Source: Marisa cornuarietis
Lineage: Eukaryota; Mollusca; Gastropoda; Architaenioglossa; Ampullariidae
Direction: 5' to 3'
Length of the DNA stretch: 64,000 bases
Assembly: GCA_004794655.1 (NCBI GenBank)
Contig: SMMW01000635.1
Span: 741,001-805,000, forward strand
Part shown: in pieces, positions 12,538 through 24,230 of the stretch
Numbering within the stretch: position 1 is the first letter of the stretch
Layout: each line of letters starts with the position of its first letter
The notes under the pieces: generated by a model
Seen by the model: the letters and a program-made list of their open reading frames with translations, nothing else
Database searches by the model: none
Told to the model about the DNA's origin: nothing
Translations under genes and position numbers: made by a program

Positions 12538-14269
12538 GAAACATTAAACTTGTTTAGTTCTTCAACTGACCGAAAAATAAGCAGAAGTTGCGTGACCTGT
12601 CGAATGACTCGCGACTAGTCAAGCGTGTAAAACTACATAGAAAAAAAACTTGAGACAGCACGAGGTGCGGGGAAAGAGAATAGACACAGCAAGGTGGTGA
12701 AACCTATCTGTTTTGTAGTGTTGAATGTGAGGTGTTCCGCTCGTAGTCCTCAGCATTTGTTTATTCACTTCTTCTCTCTCTTAATCCCCATACACCCACC
12801 CTCTTCCCTTCAAAAAAGTTCTTTTTTAACTTCAAGCTGCACAAACTGTGCCAGTGGTGACAGGTCCATAAGACCATAACAGCATCTAGGGCTGTGAAAA
12901 GCCGAGCGTTGGCTGTATCGATTGTACATTCACTACCCGCACAACAAATAGCTTCCGATATGGTTCTAAGACCCAGAGACCACGCTGTCAGCAAGGGTGA
13001 CAACGAGGGCACGTCTTATATCTAGGAATCTTCGTGGAAATTACACACGTTCCAGGACAATAATTGTCACCAGCTGCAGGACCACCCCTTTCGCTTAATC
13101 ACAGGCTGAAAAAGATAATCAGAGACCAGCTTCTGCTAACGCAAAAAAAAAAATTGCGTACAGTACGCATTAAAAGTTCGGAGGAGCCCTTCAAATTTGG
13201 GCGAAGAACAGATACAAAATTGGGTAAGTGTAGTGTCTGACATCGTAGTCCAAGCTATTGTTGTCGTCTGCTACAAGGTGAGAGTAACTTCCCTTGCACT
13301 GAGTTTTTTTTCCCTTACCGGAAAGAGTTCCATTAACCTATTTCCAAGATGTCGTTGACAGCGTGGTTAAAATCATCGTCTCAGAAACGGAAAGAAAGTG
13401 AGGGTGAAGACAAACAGCAAGATAATGAAGATCGTGAACCCACATCATCATGCCCTGTTCCATCTAGTACCTGTGATTTTTTTCACATTTGTAAAGGGAC
13501 CCCTTAGAGTTAGCCTGGGACCCCTTATAGAAATCTGAAGAAGGGGTCCCTGGGCCCCCAAAGAATTTAGCCTTAGCAGAAGCCCTGAGAGACACGCTGA
13601 AATACAGGACGCATGATTTTGAGTCACATAATGGACCGATCAGGTTCTCGTAGCGGTTGAATGTATCCGATGAAAAGTTTAGAAATCATACAAAAACTCC
13701 GAAGAAGCGAGTGCTTGGTAATTATTTGACATTTTTTCGTTGTGTTTAAATTTTCTGTCAGAGGGACCGACAAGCGGAAACAGAGTCCAATCATCGGGCA
13801 AGACACATAGCAAGAGACAGAGATACCATGTAGGCAAGCATGTCAGGCAGAAAAAAACAACAAAAAGGCAAGCATGTATATGACAGTGAGTGGCATTTTG
13901 TCACTCCCCTTTTCCTCAGAACCTGAATTCATCCCTCTTAATCCCCTTTCATACAAGTGTCATCCTTACGTTAACCAGACATGGCATGCAGGACGAAAGC
14001 TGTGTACTTAATTAACAGCAAAGGTAGCAATGTTCATTGGAATCCCAAAGGGTTTCAGGAAGCGATGAATGTCTGTATATTTACACAAAAATGCACTCAC
14101 GTGTACACGTTGGTCCAGTCTTTGTTCTTGTCACTTTGCTGGATGGTAATGTAGATGGGGTCACACGTGCCCAACTCATTATAGGCCTTTTCTAGGGCTT
14201 CCTCCCAGCACAGTTCTACTGAGAAGTGTGTAATTTTACCCAGCATAGGTGGAGACGGTACAAACAAGC
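519..14269 (-). CDS. FANK1: FANK1-like protein: fibronectin type III domain plus ankyrin repeats (first exon not found)
   Basis: Nine exons with GT-AG borders and matching phases were read on the minus strand: 14269-14101, 8420-8290, 5493-5412, 4848-4789, 4301-4236, 3966-3749, 3469-3297, 2318-2271 and 725-519 (stop). They join to about 384 codons; the human protein is 345 residues. The first two exons form one fibronectin III domain (starting PSPPMLGKITHFSVELCW, ending EYRFRIRFQI...SEWSEP). The next six give ankyrin repeats, with FGFTPLMQAA, YGADVNFKN, GGCSPIHWAVDS, GGADIHRTDYDGSNALHHAV and NTPYDLALALDDRR. The last exon is a Ser/Pro-rich tail. In vertebrates FANK1 is a testis-enriched nuclear protein. 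The exon at 14269 begins with two nucleotides of a split codon, so at least one upstream coding exon is missing from this model. Long introns hold a LINE fragment and two hAT elements. Confidence 0.88.
1130..2090 (+). mobile_element. LINE remnant: reverse transcriptase C-terminal part and 3' end
   Basis: Frames interrupted by shifts and stops encode IKFADDTALVARLKDED with NVSKTKELMFDRRK (about 1202-1350), then a KYL-like stretch, then KAYLMRVVKIANMIIGLTQR to FIPTAISLLNRIN (1554-1886). FADD is the reverse transcriptase catalytic motif. The 3' end closes with an ATTGTATTGT-like tail at about 2085. Lies antisense inside the last FANK1 intron and is inactive. Confidence 0.85.
3008..3110 (-). mobile_element. 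tRNA-like SINE remnant
   Basis: On the minus strand a good A box (TAGCCAAGTGGTTAGAGCG) is followed by a B-box-like GTCCAAACC. The flanks do not fold into a full tRNA. It lies in the FANK1 intron between the exons ending at 3297 and beginning at 2318. Confidence 0.5.
5494..8289. other. FANK1 intron
   Basis: Contains the hAT remnant at 6133-7777 and a C/A homopolymer pair at about 5920-5942. Nothing else recognised. Confidence 0.5.
6133..7777 (-). mobile_element. hAT-type DNA transposon remnant with 6-bp target duplication (FANK1 intron)
   Basis: Ends are perfect 16-bp inverted repeats, CAGAGGTAATTCTAGG. They are flanked by TCATTT on both sides (6127-6132 and 7778-7783). Inside, the minus strand at 6845-6519 encodes a decayed transposase C terminus (YGDKELNILTNFFGKP, then EEWIVVKGTV and RRDSTS), the type seen in hAT transposases and ZNF862-like domesticated copies. 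The reading is broken, so it is not autonomous. Confidence 0.85.
9618..9708 (+). repeat. (TG)n(AG)n and second (TG)n tract, FANK1 intron
   Basis: TG units then AG units to about 9655, and another TG run at 9690-9708. Confidence 0.9.
13127..13587 (+). mobile_element. Short hAT-type element, deletion derivative, 6-bp target duplication (FANK1 intron)
   Basis: Begins CAGCTTCTGCTAACG and ends CCTTAGCAGAAGCCCTG, imperfect inverted repeats. AGAGAC flanks both sides (13121-13126 and 13588-13593). From the ATG at 13349 it keeps a transposase-like N terminus (MSLTAWLKSSSQKRKESEGE and following, rich in charged residues) that stops after about 45 codons. The GGGACCCCTT motifs near its right end resemble those near the left end of the element at 6133. 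Confidence 0.8.
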
Positions 14270-16234
14270 CTACAAAAGAAAGAAATAAAACCCAGTAAGG
14301 TAGTGAAGAAAGAATGGAAGGATCGAAGGAAAGAAGAAAGTTTTAAAAATAGACGCGCGTAACTGAAATCTATGTATTGAGACTAAGTAAATACTAAAGA
14401 TCTTTATATAATGATGGTTTATGTTTAAGAATACGCAAAACAAATTTAGTATCCCAATGTGCACAGATGATCGAAAAAGATCATGGATACAAACTGCCTA
14501 ATCGTGTTGGCTGCTAGACGACGGTGCAGACAAGGGAAAACGTTCAAAATTTTGATCCGGGTTTTGAATTAACTAACTGTAATTAAGGGCTGGACTCCGA
14601 GGTGGGTCTTCAACGTCCTTCAGGGCAAAGTCGCTTCTCCAGCGTTGTTTGTGAAACAGGCTGCGGTTGCATTTTGCTTAGTTACTCTTTTATAGCATCT
14701 AACTGCCTCCTACTTAGTTGTTCTCTTATCACGGGTGGCTAAAGCATGTCCAGCATTTCTTTTATCGCTAATGGCGCAATTTCTTCCCTCATTTTGTAAT
14801 GTCTATGCACAATTGCCTCAGAAACAACAAGGAAACGGCTTTATTTTTTTTTTCTTGTCAGGATGGCAAGGTGCTGCAAAGCGGGTGAGGTTAGTTTGCC
14901 TTCCGGTCTGCTGTTTTCTTTCAATTATTCCACTTCCGATTTTCATGGATGACTTATTTTCTGAACATGCTGTCACAGCCTCCTGGGTTGATAATTAAGT
15001 GGAGCACGCTCACAAAAATAAAAATAAAAAATAAAAATTGCTGGCTACTACGAGACATCAAAAGAAAGATGGGGATCGGAGCAGTCCAATTAAGGCAGTT
15101 ACACTGCTGGCATGCAGATCGGCCGTCATTCATAACCATTAACAAGTTCTGGTAGGCCAGTTTGGACGAGAAAAAGAGAAAGAAAATGTAATCAATTTAG
15201 GTTTATGAGAGGAACAAACGTAACACTGTTAGTAAGGATAAAGTGCGTTCAAACGGACACTGCTCCTCAAATTATTCACCGGTAACCGAAGGCAAAACTA
15301 CAGAATGCCTTTGAATGATTTGTTAACGCTTCACAAGCGGTTGTAGCCTACACCTCAAAAACCACGATTGCTCAATAATTCAGCTACCCTGATAAAAGAC
15401 GACAACAACATAATCAAGACAAGCTGAATATCAAATGAACTCTCTGAGATATAGGAAATAAATATGGCACATTTTGTTTCTTTACAAACAACCATTATCC
15501 TTAGCTGAATGGGTTTTGATCAATTGCGATGCAGCAAGATCCCACCTTCTCATGTAGTGCTCTAAGACATGTCTGAAAAGGCTTTACTTGCATTATTCAC
15601 ATCTACAATGACGACTTCAGGTCCAGTAAGCGTAGCTCCAGCACAACCAAACGACGGTAAAATAGGAAAGCCATGTCATACCTATCCGCAAGGCTTTAGC
15701 ACGAGCGTGTACAGACTTGCATGACTTTTAGCCCATGCACTAATACAATATATTTTGATTAAAATACTGAAATTAAAATGATTACACATTACCTGCTTTA
15801 CTTAGCCAATCGTCAAAAACACATACACCCGGTGTTATAGTGGCGCACTTCCTTTTTACAGTTATATCGGACGTGTTTTTACTCTGATGTGTTTAGATGA
15901 GAAGTCAAATAAGCCTGCAAATGTAGTTAGTTTCTTCCACTCAGAGCAGAAGATCTGGTCTGAGATCTGCTCGAAACTGTGAGTGGGAAAACTCCCCTCT
16001 GCCCACCCAGCAGCAGTCCGGCAAAAATGGATACCGAATTTAGCAGGGAAGAAAATAGACGATGGACGGAAAAAGGTGGGCGTCGCCTTCTACCTGTCAA
16101 GACCTAAACACGGTGAACCACTTACGTTCGCTGCCCTTTAACGACAATTAGGGACATTTACCTTTATTCTCGGTTAGTATTATCCGGCTGATCAGCAACA
16201 TTCTGACTACCATGCAATCTTTTTTTCTCCACCG

Positions 16235-16312
16235 GCATATGGGACTTGTTTACAGGGCTGGATGCTTTGCCGTAATTTGGCCTTAGTTATTGGCTCGGCT
16301 TAAAACCAATTT
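16235..16312 (+). mobile_element. SINE 3' fragment
   Basis: GGGACTTGTTTACAGGGCTG through TTATTGGCTCGGCTTAAAAC matches the 3' half of the SINE at 61893. The 5' tRNA-like half is missing. Confidence 0.7.
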
Positions 16313-17469
16313 TCCCTCCCCTTCATAATGCAGTCCACAGTCTACATTAATTTACGTGCGCATTGCGGCAAAGTCGGAGTTAAGTCTAGCGCTACCCTTT
16401 TTGAAGATCAAAATACTAAGGACACGCACAAATTACTTCCACTCCCACATCCGTCCCCTCCCAGCGTTTATCCAAATTCCTGATGTTTATCTAATATAAA
16501 CAATTATACCATTACCTCCAATATATATTTAGATACTTTTATTTAATTTTGCAGTCGCAAATGCATTTCTCTAATGATGCCGCCGCGGGTATTGCTCGTT
16601 TTCTTAACTGAATGTGTCATTGTCGGTTTTTGTCAGATTTATATTTTTCTAGAATTAATTAAAGTTGCTTATTACAATTTATTCCACGAGAATTGTTTTG
16701 TTTAGCTTTGGCAGTATCTGATATTTTGGCTTCTAGTATGAACTGTTTTCCTTTAATCGGGGATGCTTTGTGTCCGGTCTACGTGTCTTTGTGCTTTATT
16801 GCAAAAGTGTGATTGGACGCAGAATGTTAAAACGAGCGCAGTTATTCAAAATAAGAAATAAACTCGCACAAAATATGAAAGAAGAGGAATCCACACCATC
16901 AGATGCGAAACTGTCGACTTTGGTATACTTTTTACGTGCTATCCGCGTGTTCACACTAACTTATGGTACATTACAATCAGATCATCGGATGATTTATATC
17001 TACTGTCTTATAGAAATTTAACGTTACTCTGACCAGTCAGAAGGAAAATATAATTTCGTTTTCAAGCTTAAAAGTCGACCTTTTCTTTCTATTTTTTTCA
17101 AGATAGCTTAAGTTTTGTTAAATTTTGCTATATTCTATGTATAAATTGTATCTATGAACTTTTAGTGGCGCCTACTCCTTTTCATTCAAGTTCGGTAAAT
17201 GCAGAGATTCCCGTTTTGTTGCTTCGCTTCTCCGAAACGGCCCCAGCTGTTAGATTTGAATCAGAAGGAATCTCGACAGTTGTGTCAGAAACAAAACAAC
17301 GATGTTTGGTAAATACCCTGGCTGACTACAACAAAAACGGAAAACATAAAATCTGGCAGACGTTCTTTGAGAGGATAAACAATTAATATCTTTAAACTTT
17401 GGATGAGAGAATAGTGTGGTCTGTTTTGTAGTACAATACAGACACGAGTTTATATCACAACACCAATAG

Positions 17470-17815
17470 CACTTGGTGATTTACGCCGAGCCAGCAAATA
17501 ATTAGGTTAAATCGTGGCAAGGTAGACAGCCCTGAAAGCAGGTGCCACATGCTGAGAAAGAACAACGTGCCCGAGACGAGAGGTGAGCCCAGGACAGCCA
17601 ACCGTCACTGTAATGGTGAAAGGCGCTAACCCCGCGGTTCTCAACTGACAAGGGGGGCGCGAAGGCGGTCATTTTTCTCTCATATCGGTATTAGTGAAAT
17701 TAGCTTGCTAAGGGAGACGCGCGGAGGTACCTTTTTTCGTCTGGGGGGCGTCACATGTAAAAGGTTGAGAAACGCTGCGCTAACCGTTGCGCCACAGGAC
17801 CGCCAAAATATTTCT
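17470..17815 (-). mobile_element. tRNA-derived SINE, minus strand, split by a hAT MITE
   Basis: Reading on the minus strand, the 5' end GGCGGTCCTGTGGCGCAACG is at about 17815 and the body resumes below 17631, ending GCTGGCTCGGCGTAAA near 17480. It is the same family as the intact copy at 61893-62096. Confidence 0.75.
17632..17777. mobile_element. Small hAT-type MITE inserted into a SINE
   Basis: 146 bp with ends CCGCGGTTCTCAAC and GTTGAGAAACGCTG. An exact 8-bp duplication, CGCTAACC, lies on each side (17624-17631 and 17778-17785). The duplicated octamer is part of the A-box region of the interrupted SINE. Confidence 0.88.
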
Positions 17816-18199
17816 GGACTATCGGATTCAAGAAAATGTTCCCAAATAGGGCAATCATCTCCTCTGAAAGTGTCTGGACGTTAACGCCAATCATATTCAA
17901 GTTTTCAAATTTCTTTTTTCCTAACTTACGACAACAGCGTTTTGGACATTGCACATGTTTGGTATGCGTAGAACATCCATCCCTTCTTTAGATAAGTTAA
18001 TTGTGTATTGTTCCGAGTCTCCTTTTAATACAGCTCTGTAAATTAAGAACCCTATCCTAATATTATAGTATATGTACACAAAAAAGGATCCCCTCTCTCT
18101 TTCACACACATATTACGAATTAAGCGACCCAAGCACACACCCACTTTGCATTTCAACTCTGCACATCACTGAAACTCGAATTAACCAACCGGTTGAAGC

Positions 18200-19100
18200 G
18201 TATGATTATTATTATTATTATTATTAAAGCAGATTTATATAGCGCAATTTTCAACTCCAGAGTCGACTCAATGCGCTGTACAGTGTCTGGGGTTAGTTTT
18301 AAAATCACTGAAAAATAGCAGAATTCTTGTAGTAAGATCATCAGATTAGTTTTACAATCACTGAGAAATATCCAGATTGTGTTCAAGAATTTCCGGATTG
18401 AACTACTGGAGGCAATCAGCAGTATGCTAGGATAGTCATAGACTGTGGAGTTCTGGAAGCCATTGAGACACACCTGTCCGCTAGCTGATATAAAAGCATG
18501 GGTAGTCTTCACACCCCTGTGTATGACCAGCAGGTCACGGCAAGAACCATAGCCCATGACAAGCATGACTGTCCACAGTTCATGGCGATGGACGAAGCTA
18601 CAGTAATGTGGGAGAAGTCTCATATTGTAACTGCTTGGTTAATACTTCTTTCTGTACATAAGAGAACTCGTGATCTCAGTTTTCTACATCAATCCGCTTA
18701 ACAGCCACCTACAGTCCTGTTGTCGAGTGCGGAGCTACATGCAGTGTCGTTGTATCTGTGAGACCTTTGGCTATTCCTGTATATGGCTGATAGACACAGG
18801 CCACACTGTCAAACTGCACGATGACCACTTCTGATGACGATGACTCATTGATGTTGATAGTCACCTTCACCTTGTTGTCTGCCAGTGGTGGGGAGGTAAT
18901 GTCGTCAGGTTACTTGCTGGTGGAGAATCAGACAACTGAGATTGGGACTAAGCACAATGCGTGGTTACTGATTTGTTTGACATACCCTTTGTCTGTCTTT
19001 AGCCTCTTGTCACTCTTGAATCTATGAACTTTACCAGCCACTTGTTTTAGCAAGTCGTCTGCTCCGGGACCCGTGCTGGCTCTCAACGGCCGTGAGTTCA
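18200..19100 (-). mobile_element. Decayed retroposed sequence with (AAT)n tail, origin unclear
   Basis: On the minus strand the end GCGCTATATAAATCTGCTTT followed by (AAT)n at about 18230-18203 looks like a LINE 3' tail. Upstream, a nearly open stretch reads PDDITSPPLADNKVKVTI, SSSSEVVIVQFDSVACVY and TDTTTLHVAPHSTTGL, then stops, then LWTVMLVMGYGSCRDLLVIH. I do not recognise this protein. It could be an unfamiliar retroelement or a retrocopied gene. Confidence 0.45.
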
Positions 19101-20164
19101 GAGAAAAGCCTTCGTGTCGTTGTGTGATCTAAAGATCTTCAGAAAAAGCGTTATGGCGTCAGGCAGAAAGCGACGCAGCGAAGAAAGTACTGACTTACAC
19201 AATGGGCACTAAAAACACATGAAAAATACAAAAATTGCGGAGAGCCGCCTCCCTCAAGCTTGTTAGGCGATTATCCAAATCGACAGAACAAGCAGGCAAT
19301 ATTATATAACGCCTTGAGGTTTTTGTGATGTTTCAGCTAGTTTTTACGAGCTCTAGAATAGTTCTCTTTGTCTCCGTCCGTTTGTGAAGTCTCACAAATC
19401 TACCACACATCCATGTGTTAGCTATACCTCCATAAACGTCCTGACGGTACAGAAAACACATTGATATTTTCCCCACTATATGTATACACACGTACACAAA
19501 CAATTTGTGAAACAGACAAGGTCTGTATTAAAAACTTACTTGCCATAGAGCTGAATACCGCTGTAGTCCACGCCTTTGTTAGGAGTCATGCAGAGGAATG
19601 CGAGCAACTGGTCCGTGTGCGGCAGACAACAATCACAATAATCTCGTTTTCAGTAATAGTTGATAGCACCAGCCAATCAGAGTGGACCGCTGTTCTGGAC
19701 GTCTTCCAGCGGAGCCTACCTCCCAGTCTCAAGGGTTAGGGGCAACTTCTAGCGATTCAGGTAAATCTACGAGCCCAGCTCAACGCTCCACTATCGTTTC
19801 GAGTCCTCATGGTCTTCTAGTACAGTCCTCCTCTCTGATATGCACGGAAACCACCGATTTAAAACTTGTTTCAGATCAGTGACTGAGACGCCGATAAGTT
19901 GAATCATTTACGTGAATGTGTTGAACCCAAAATAAACGGATCAAAGAAAACTACCTTTTGATAGAAATATGTTACTGGACCTATAACCGCATGCTAGTTT
20001 GTTAAGGAAAATTGAAAAACCCATTAAAGACAATTATATGGATATTGATATCATTTAAGTTAAAAAAACAAAAAACAAAAAGAGAAACGACTTTGTGCAG
20101 CTAGCTCCGCATCGATGTCAGTCAAGGGAGCGTAATCCTCTGTTTCAAAAGCGCCGAATGCAAA

Positions 20165-23100
20165 ATGGCGACATCCTATCTTGAGCTCATGCAGAAACAT
20201 TTTCAAACAAATGGCAGAACTCGAGACATACAGATCCACAGTGCTAAAGTTCACTCGGTTGCATGGAGTTGTGATGGTAGAAGACTTGCATCGGGTTCGT
20301 TTGATAAAACTGTTACCATATACACGGTGGAAAGGGAACGATTGGTAAGACTGATAGTTAGGCCCTACTTAGAGTTATTAGACTACTATGTAGTGTGACT
20401 ATGATACAGCATCCAGTACGTTTACTGCGTGAACACCATACGTAAAACAAAATAAATATCAACTTTATGATAACTTCTCACATAACACGGGACACAAAAA
20501 TGTTTAGTTGAGCACTGAACAGCGACTGTATGAGTATTCCGTATCGTAAATCTAAATCAGTAATTTCCCGTTCTTTTGTTTTCCCATTTGATTCCTGTTT
20601 TTTGACAAATCCAGAGCAAAGAACACATATTTCGTGGACACGGAGATAGTGTAGACCAACTCTGTTGGCATCCAAATAATCCAGACCACTTAGCTACGGC
20701 CAGTGGAGACAAAACTGTACGGATATGGGATTCTCGTACAAACAAAGCAGCAGCAGTCATCAACACAAAAGGTGAACAAAGTTTCATATTATTTAAGCGT
20801 TATACTAAGAGTCGCATTTGACGAGCTCTTCGATATTTTTTTTTATAATCCCGTTAACTATAATAGCTGCGTCACTTTATAGCTATCAGATTCTTTTAAT
20901 CTTTATTATATTTACAGCATTTGAAGTAGCAGAATTATGCAAAATGGTTTCAACCATTTTGTGTGATCAAAAGAGGGTGAAGAATAAGTCACCATTATAA
21001 TTTTTGCTTGATATCGTTTCTTAGCATGCTATTTGTGAAATAACTGTTATACTATCCATTAATGAATATGTTGCAATTTTGTGTCATTATGCTCAGTAAA
21101 ATCTTTGATATATCAAAGAAAATCGCCACAAATAAGAAGCCAGATTTACACTTGAATCTAATGTAGTTTTATGCTTTTGTTTTTTACCACAGAAACTCAT
21201 TATTCTGGTAATATAACTACAAAACAGCTAAAACCTAAAAGGTAGTTATACTCTAAAACCCTTTTAAAGGGATAAGAAGCATACACAAAACTCAGTTGTT
21301 ATAAAATAAAATTGCAGGAAAATTTGCTTTTGGGGTCTTAGAAATATTTTTAAATCTCTAGTGACCATGCAGTCTGTCAGTAAGTTTTAGCTAAAACTCA
21401 CTAACCAAAATCATTTTGCAGTCATAGAATAATCTTTTCGTTTGTCTTAAAAGGGGAAAATATCAACATATGCTGGTCTCCAGATGGCAGCACTATTGCT
21501 GTGGGTAACAAAGAAGATCTAGTAACTTTTATTGATGCTCGCACTCATCGATCACGTGCAGAAGAGCAGTTCAAGTTTGAGGTAAATGAGATCTCATGGA
21601 ATAATGATGGTGATCTGTTCTTCCTCACGTCTGGACATGGCAGTATCCATATTCTCAGGTAAGCATTCCAAAAAGGAGCTTTCTGCCCCTTTTACATCTA
21701 AGTAGCAGCATATTATAAAGTTTCTTTATTTGTAAGCATTCTCAATACAGGTATTTTGTTACTTCAACACGTAACTTAGGTTATGTAATGTCTGCTGACA
21801 AGCCTCACAATAAGCATGTTTCTCACATCTGTTGTTCTGCATACTATGAGCTCTGGACGTTCCATTTGCCATACTCTGTCCATCTCAACCACCAAAATTC
21901 TCATCTGTCTTACCTGATGTGCAGCTGAACAAACTTCAGGGAATTCAGAACCATTCTGTCTGCATAGTTCTGTGTCTGCCTTGTGATGCTTTCTCCACCA
22001 AGCTGCTCAGGACGCAACACTGGCTTCCAGTTAGGGCATGTGTAGAGTACAAAGTGGCCTCCCTTTGTCTTTAGTACCTGCACTGTAGCAGTTTTGGACT
22101 ACCTAGTTTCCTTTTTTGTTTTTAAACCAGAATAGACCATGACCAATGTCATCAGAATAAACCGTCATAGATGCTGAGAATGACTTTATACTCAGAATTG
22201 CTAATTTCTATCATTCTAACTTTGGCAAAAACTCTTTTGTATTACTTGAACCCACAGCCTGGAATTCCCTGCCACTCCACTTAAAATATACACAGACATG
22301 CCGAACTTTCAAAAAATGACCTATGGTTCATCTTTTCAACAAGAAAAATGTAACAGATTAACTCCCTTTGTTGTGCTTGCCTGCATGCACATGCGAGTCC
22401 ATGCGTGCATGTGCGTGTGTTGAGGGTGGTGTGTGCGTGCATGGTGACTTCTAGCTAGAACCAGGTGTAATATAAAAAGCATTATTATTAGCCTGGATAT
22501 GTGTTAGTTCAAGACTTACGCATGATTAAGTTTTGATTGGAGATATCACTTAATGTAGACACACAAAGACTGGTGATGTGTGTTGATTTCAATTTTGTCA
22601 TTTCACTTGTTCATGGTGCTTATTTTAAAATTGAAGCTCAAATAACTGAGCAACCAGTGGAGTTTGTTTAAAAATGGGAAATTTATAATTTATGATATCA
22701 AGTCTTATTTAGATTGTGATAAAGGATCTCACATCAGCATTTACTATTATCTACCTTTTTTGTCTCCATTTCTGTTGCTTTATGTTTTGCTCATGCCCAC
22801 ACATTTTGTTTTACATAGAAATATGATTTGACAGCGCAACATACACTTCCTGATAAAAATATGTGTCTGTCACATTCACAGTATTATATTTTTGTGATTT
22901 TTCTCTTTTGTTTCTAGCTATCCAGAACTCAAGCTCCAACATGTTTTGAACGCACACCCTGCAAACTGTATTTGCATTGAGTTTGATCCAACTGGTCATT
23001 ATTTTGCTACAGGCAGTGCAGATGCCCTTGTCAGCTTGTGGGATTTGTATGACTTAGTTTGTGTCAGAACATTTGCAAGGTAAGAAAATGTTTTTTCCTG

Positions 23101-24230
23101 TTTTTGGAATGCTTACACATCTATAGACATTCCTAAAAGAAAAATAATATGGGAACAGCAGTCAGACACAGGCATGTACTGCAGGCTTGTATTTAATGCA
23201 GCTCTGTGTATGGTTTAACCAACCTCAGTCGTGCACCCATGTCATATCGTTGTTTCCTTTGTCTATATTCCTTCTGAACATTTTGTCATCTCTGTGTGCA
23301 CGAATCAGTGCGCCTGTATTCTCAGACATTTTTGTATATCAGCTTGCTCACTTTCCAGTATACATTTTATTCATATCCACTCAGATGTACTTTTCTGCTC
23401 CAGGCTGGATTGGCCAGTCAGGACACTTAGCTTCAGTTATGATGGTAAAATGCTGGCATCAGCATCAGAAGACCTAGTGATTGACATAGCTGAGGTGGAA
23501 ACAGGTAAGGGCTCACCTTCTGATGTTCCAGAACTCCTCATTTTTACTAGCTTTGTGCATGTTCTCTTCAGTTTCTTTCAAATTCATTGTGTTTTCATCA
23601 ACAAGGCAATGGGAAATGGAAAGTCTTTAACTTACGCTGCAGTATCAATGAAAAAGATTAAAGTTCAGGGAGGTGGACCTTTGAGGAGAATGCTCCTGGT
23701 ATGACCAAACTGAGGCTCCTTTCTTCCATTTTAAAAATTCCCTAGTTTTTCTGTTTTCTTCAAAGGACATATCCTCAGCATCCTTTATTTTTCATTTACT
23801 GTTAAATGACTTTCTGTAAGATTTTTGTTCTTGTTCGTATAAAATGAAATATATAAGTTTTAAATTGTCTTCAAATGCTTTTTTTAAAACCAAGTATTTT
23901 CCACAGGTCTTTTTTTTTTTAAGTAATGCTACATTTTTGAGGGGTGAAAACATTTCTAAATCATAATTAAAGTTACCTGTTTTACTTTCTGCATTATTCT
24001 TCTGATCTTGGTTAATTCAGTACTTGTTATATTTGACATTTGGAATTGTGCAGTTTTTTTTTCAAATTTCAGGAGAAAAAATTCACGAAATTCCATGCGA
24101 CACACCCACATTTACTGTGGCATGGCATCCCAAACGGCATCTGCTGGCATATGCATGTGATGATTGCAGTGACCGAGACAGAGATCGTGATTCTGGGGTT
24201 GTTCATGTGTTTGGCTTCAACGATTCTTGA
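20165..24230 (+). CDS. THOC3: THO complex subunit 3 (WD40 repeat protein)
   Basis: Six exons: 20165-20344, 20615-20771, 21454-21658, 22918-23079, 23404-23504 and 24073-24230 (TGA). They join in frame to 320 residues, slightly short of the vertebrate length. Family sequence is very well kept: HSVAWSCDGRRLASGSFDKT in exon 1, DKTVRIWDSRT in exon 2, GENINICWSPDG and FEVNEISWNNDGD in exon 3, FATGSADALVSLWD in exon 4, LDWPVRTLSFSYDGKMLASA in exon 5 and TFTVAWHPKRHLLAYACDD in exon 6. Known family role: a beta-propeller subunit of THO/TREX, which couples transcription to nuclear mRNA export. The start is the first ATG of the exon, followed directly by the conserved N-terminal region. Intron 3 carries a decayed LINE 3' end. 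The gene points away from FANK1, but 5.9 kb separates them, so a shared promoter is not shown. Confidence 0.95.
21880..22490 (+). mobile_element. LINE 3' end remnant in THOC3 intron 3
   Basis: Decayed frames such as LPDVQLNKLQGIQNHSV and TQHWLPVRACVEYKVASLCL match the tail of LINE reverse transcriptases. It ends in a short ATTATTATT repeat at about 22481. Confidence 0.75.

Larger units (their letters stand above)
8421..14100. other. FANK1 intron
   Basis: Holds TG/GA tracts (9618-9655, 9690-9708), an (ATG)n run at about 11535-11558, a CT/CA tract at about 12510-12536 and the hAT derivative at 13127-13587. Open frames here (for example minus 11256-11008) have no family resemblance I can name. 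Confidence 0.5.
14270..20164. other. Region between FANK1 and THOC3
   Basis: Expected to contain the missing FANK1 first exon and both promoters, but I could not pick the exon out. Contains SINE pieces at 16235 and 17470-17815, a nested MITE, and the decayed retroposed sequence at 18200-19100. Confidence 0.4.

Noticed and set aside
18780..18830. Plus-strand DTG motif suggesting a retroviral-type protease
   Set aside because: Stops follow within a few codons and no flanking gag or pol blocks are seen; the minus strand reads better.
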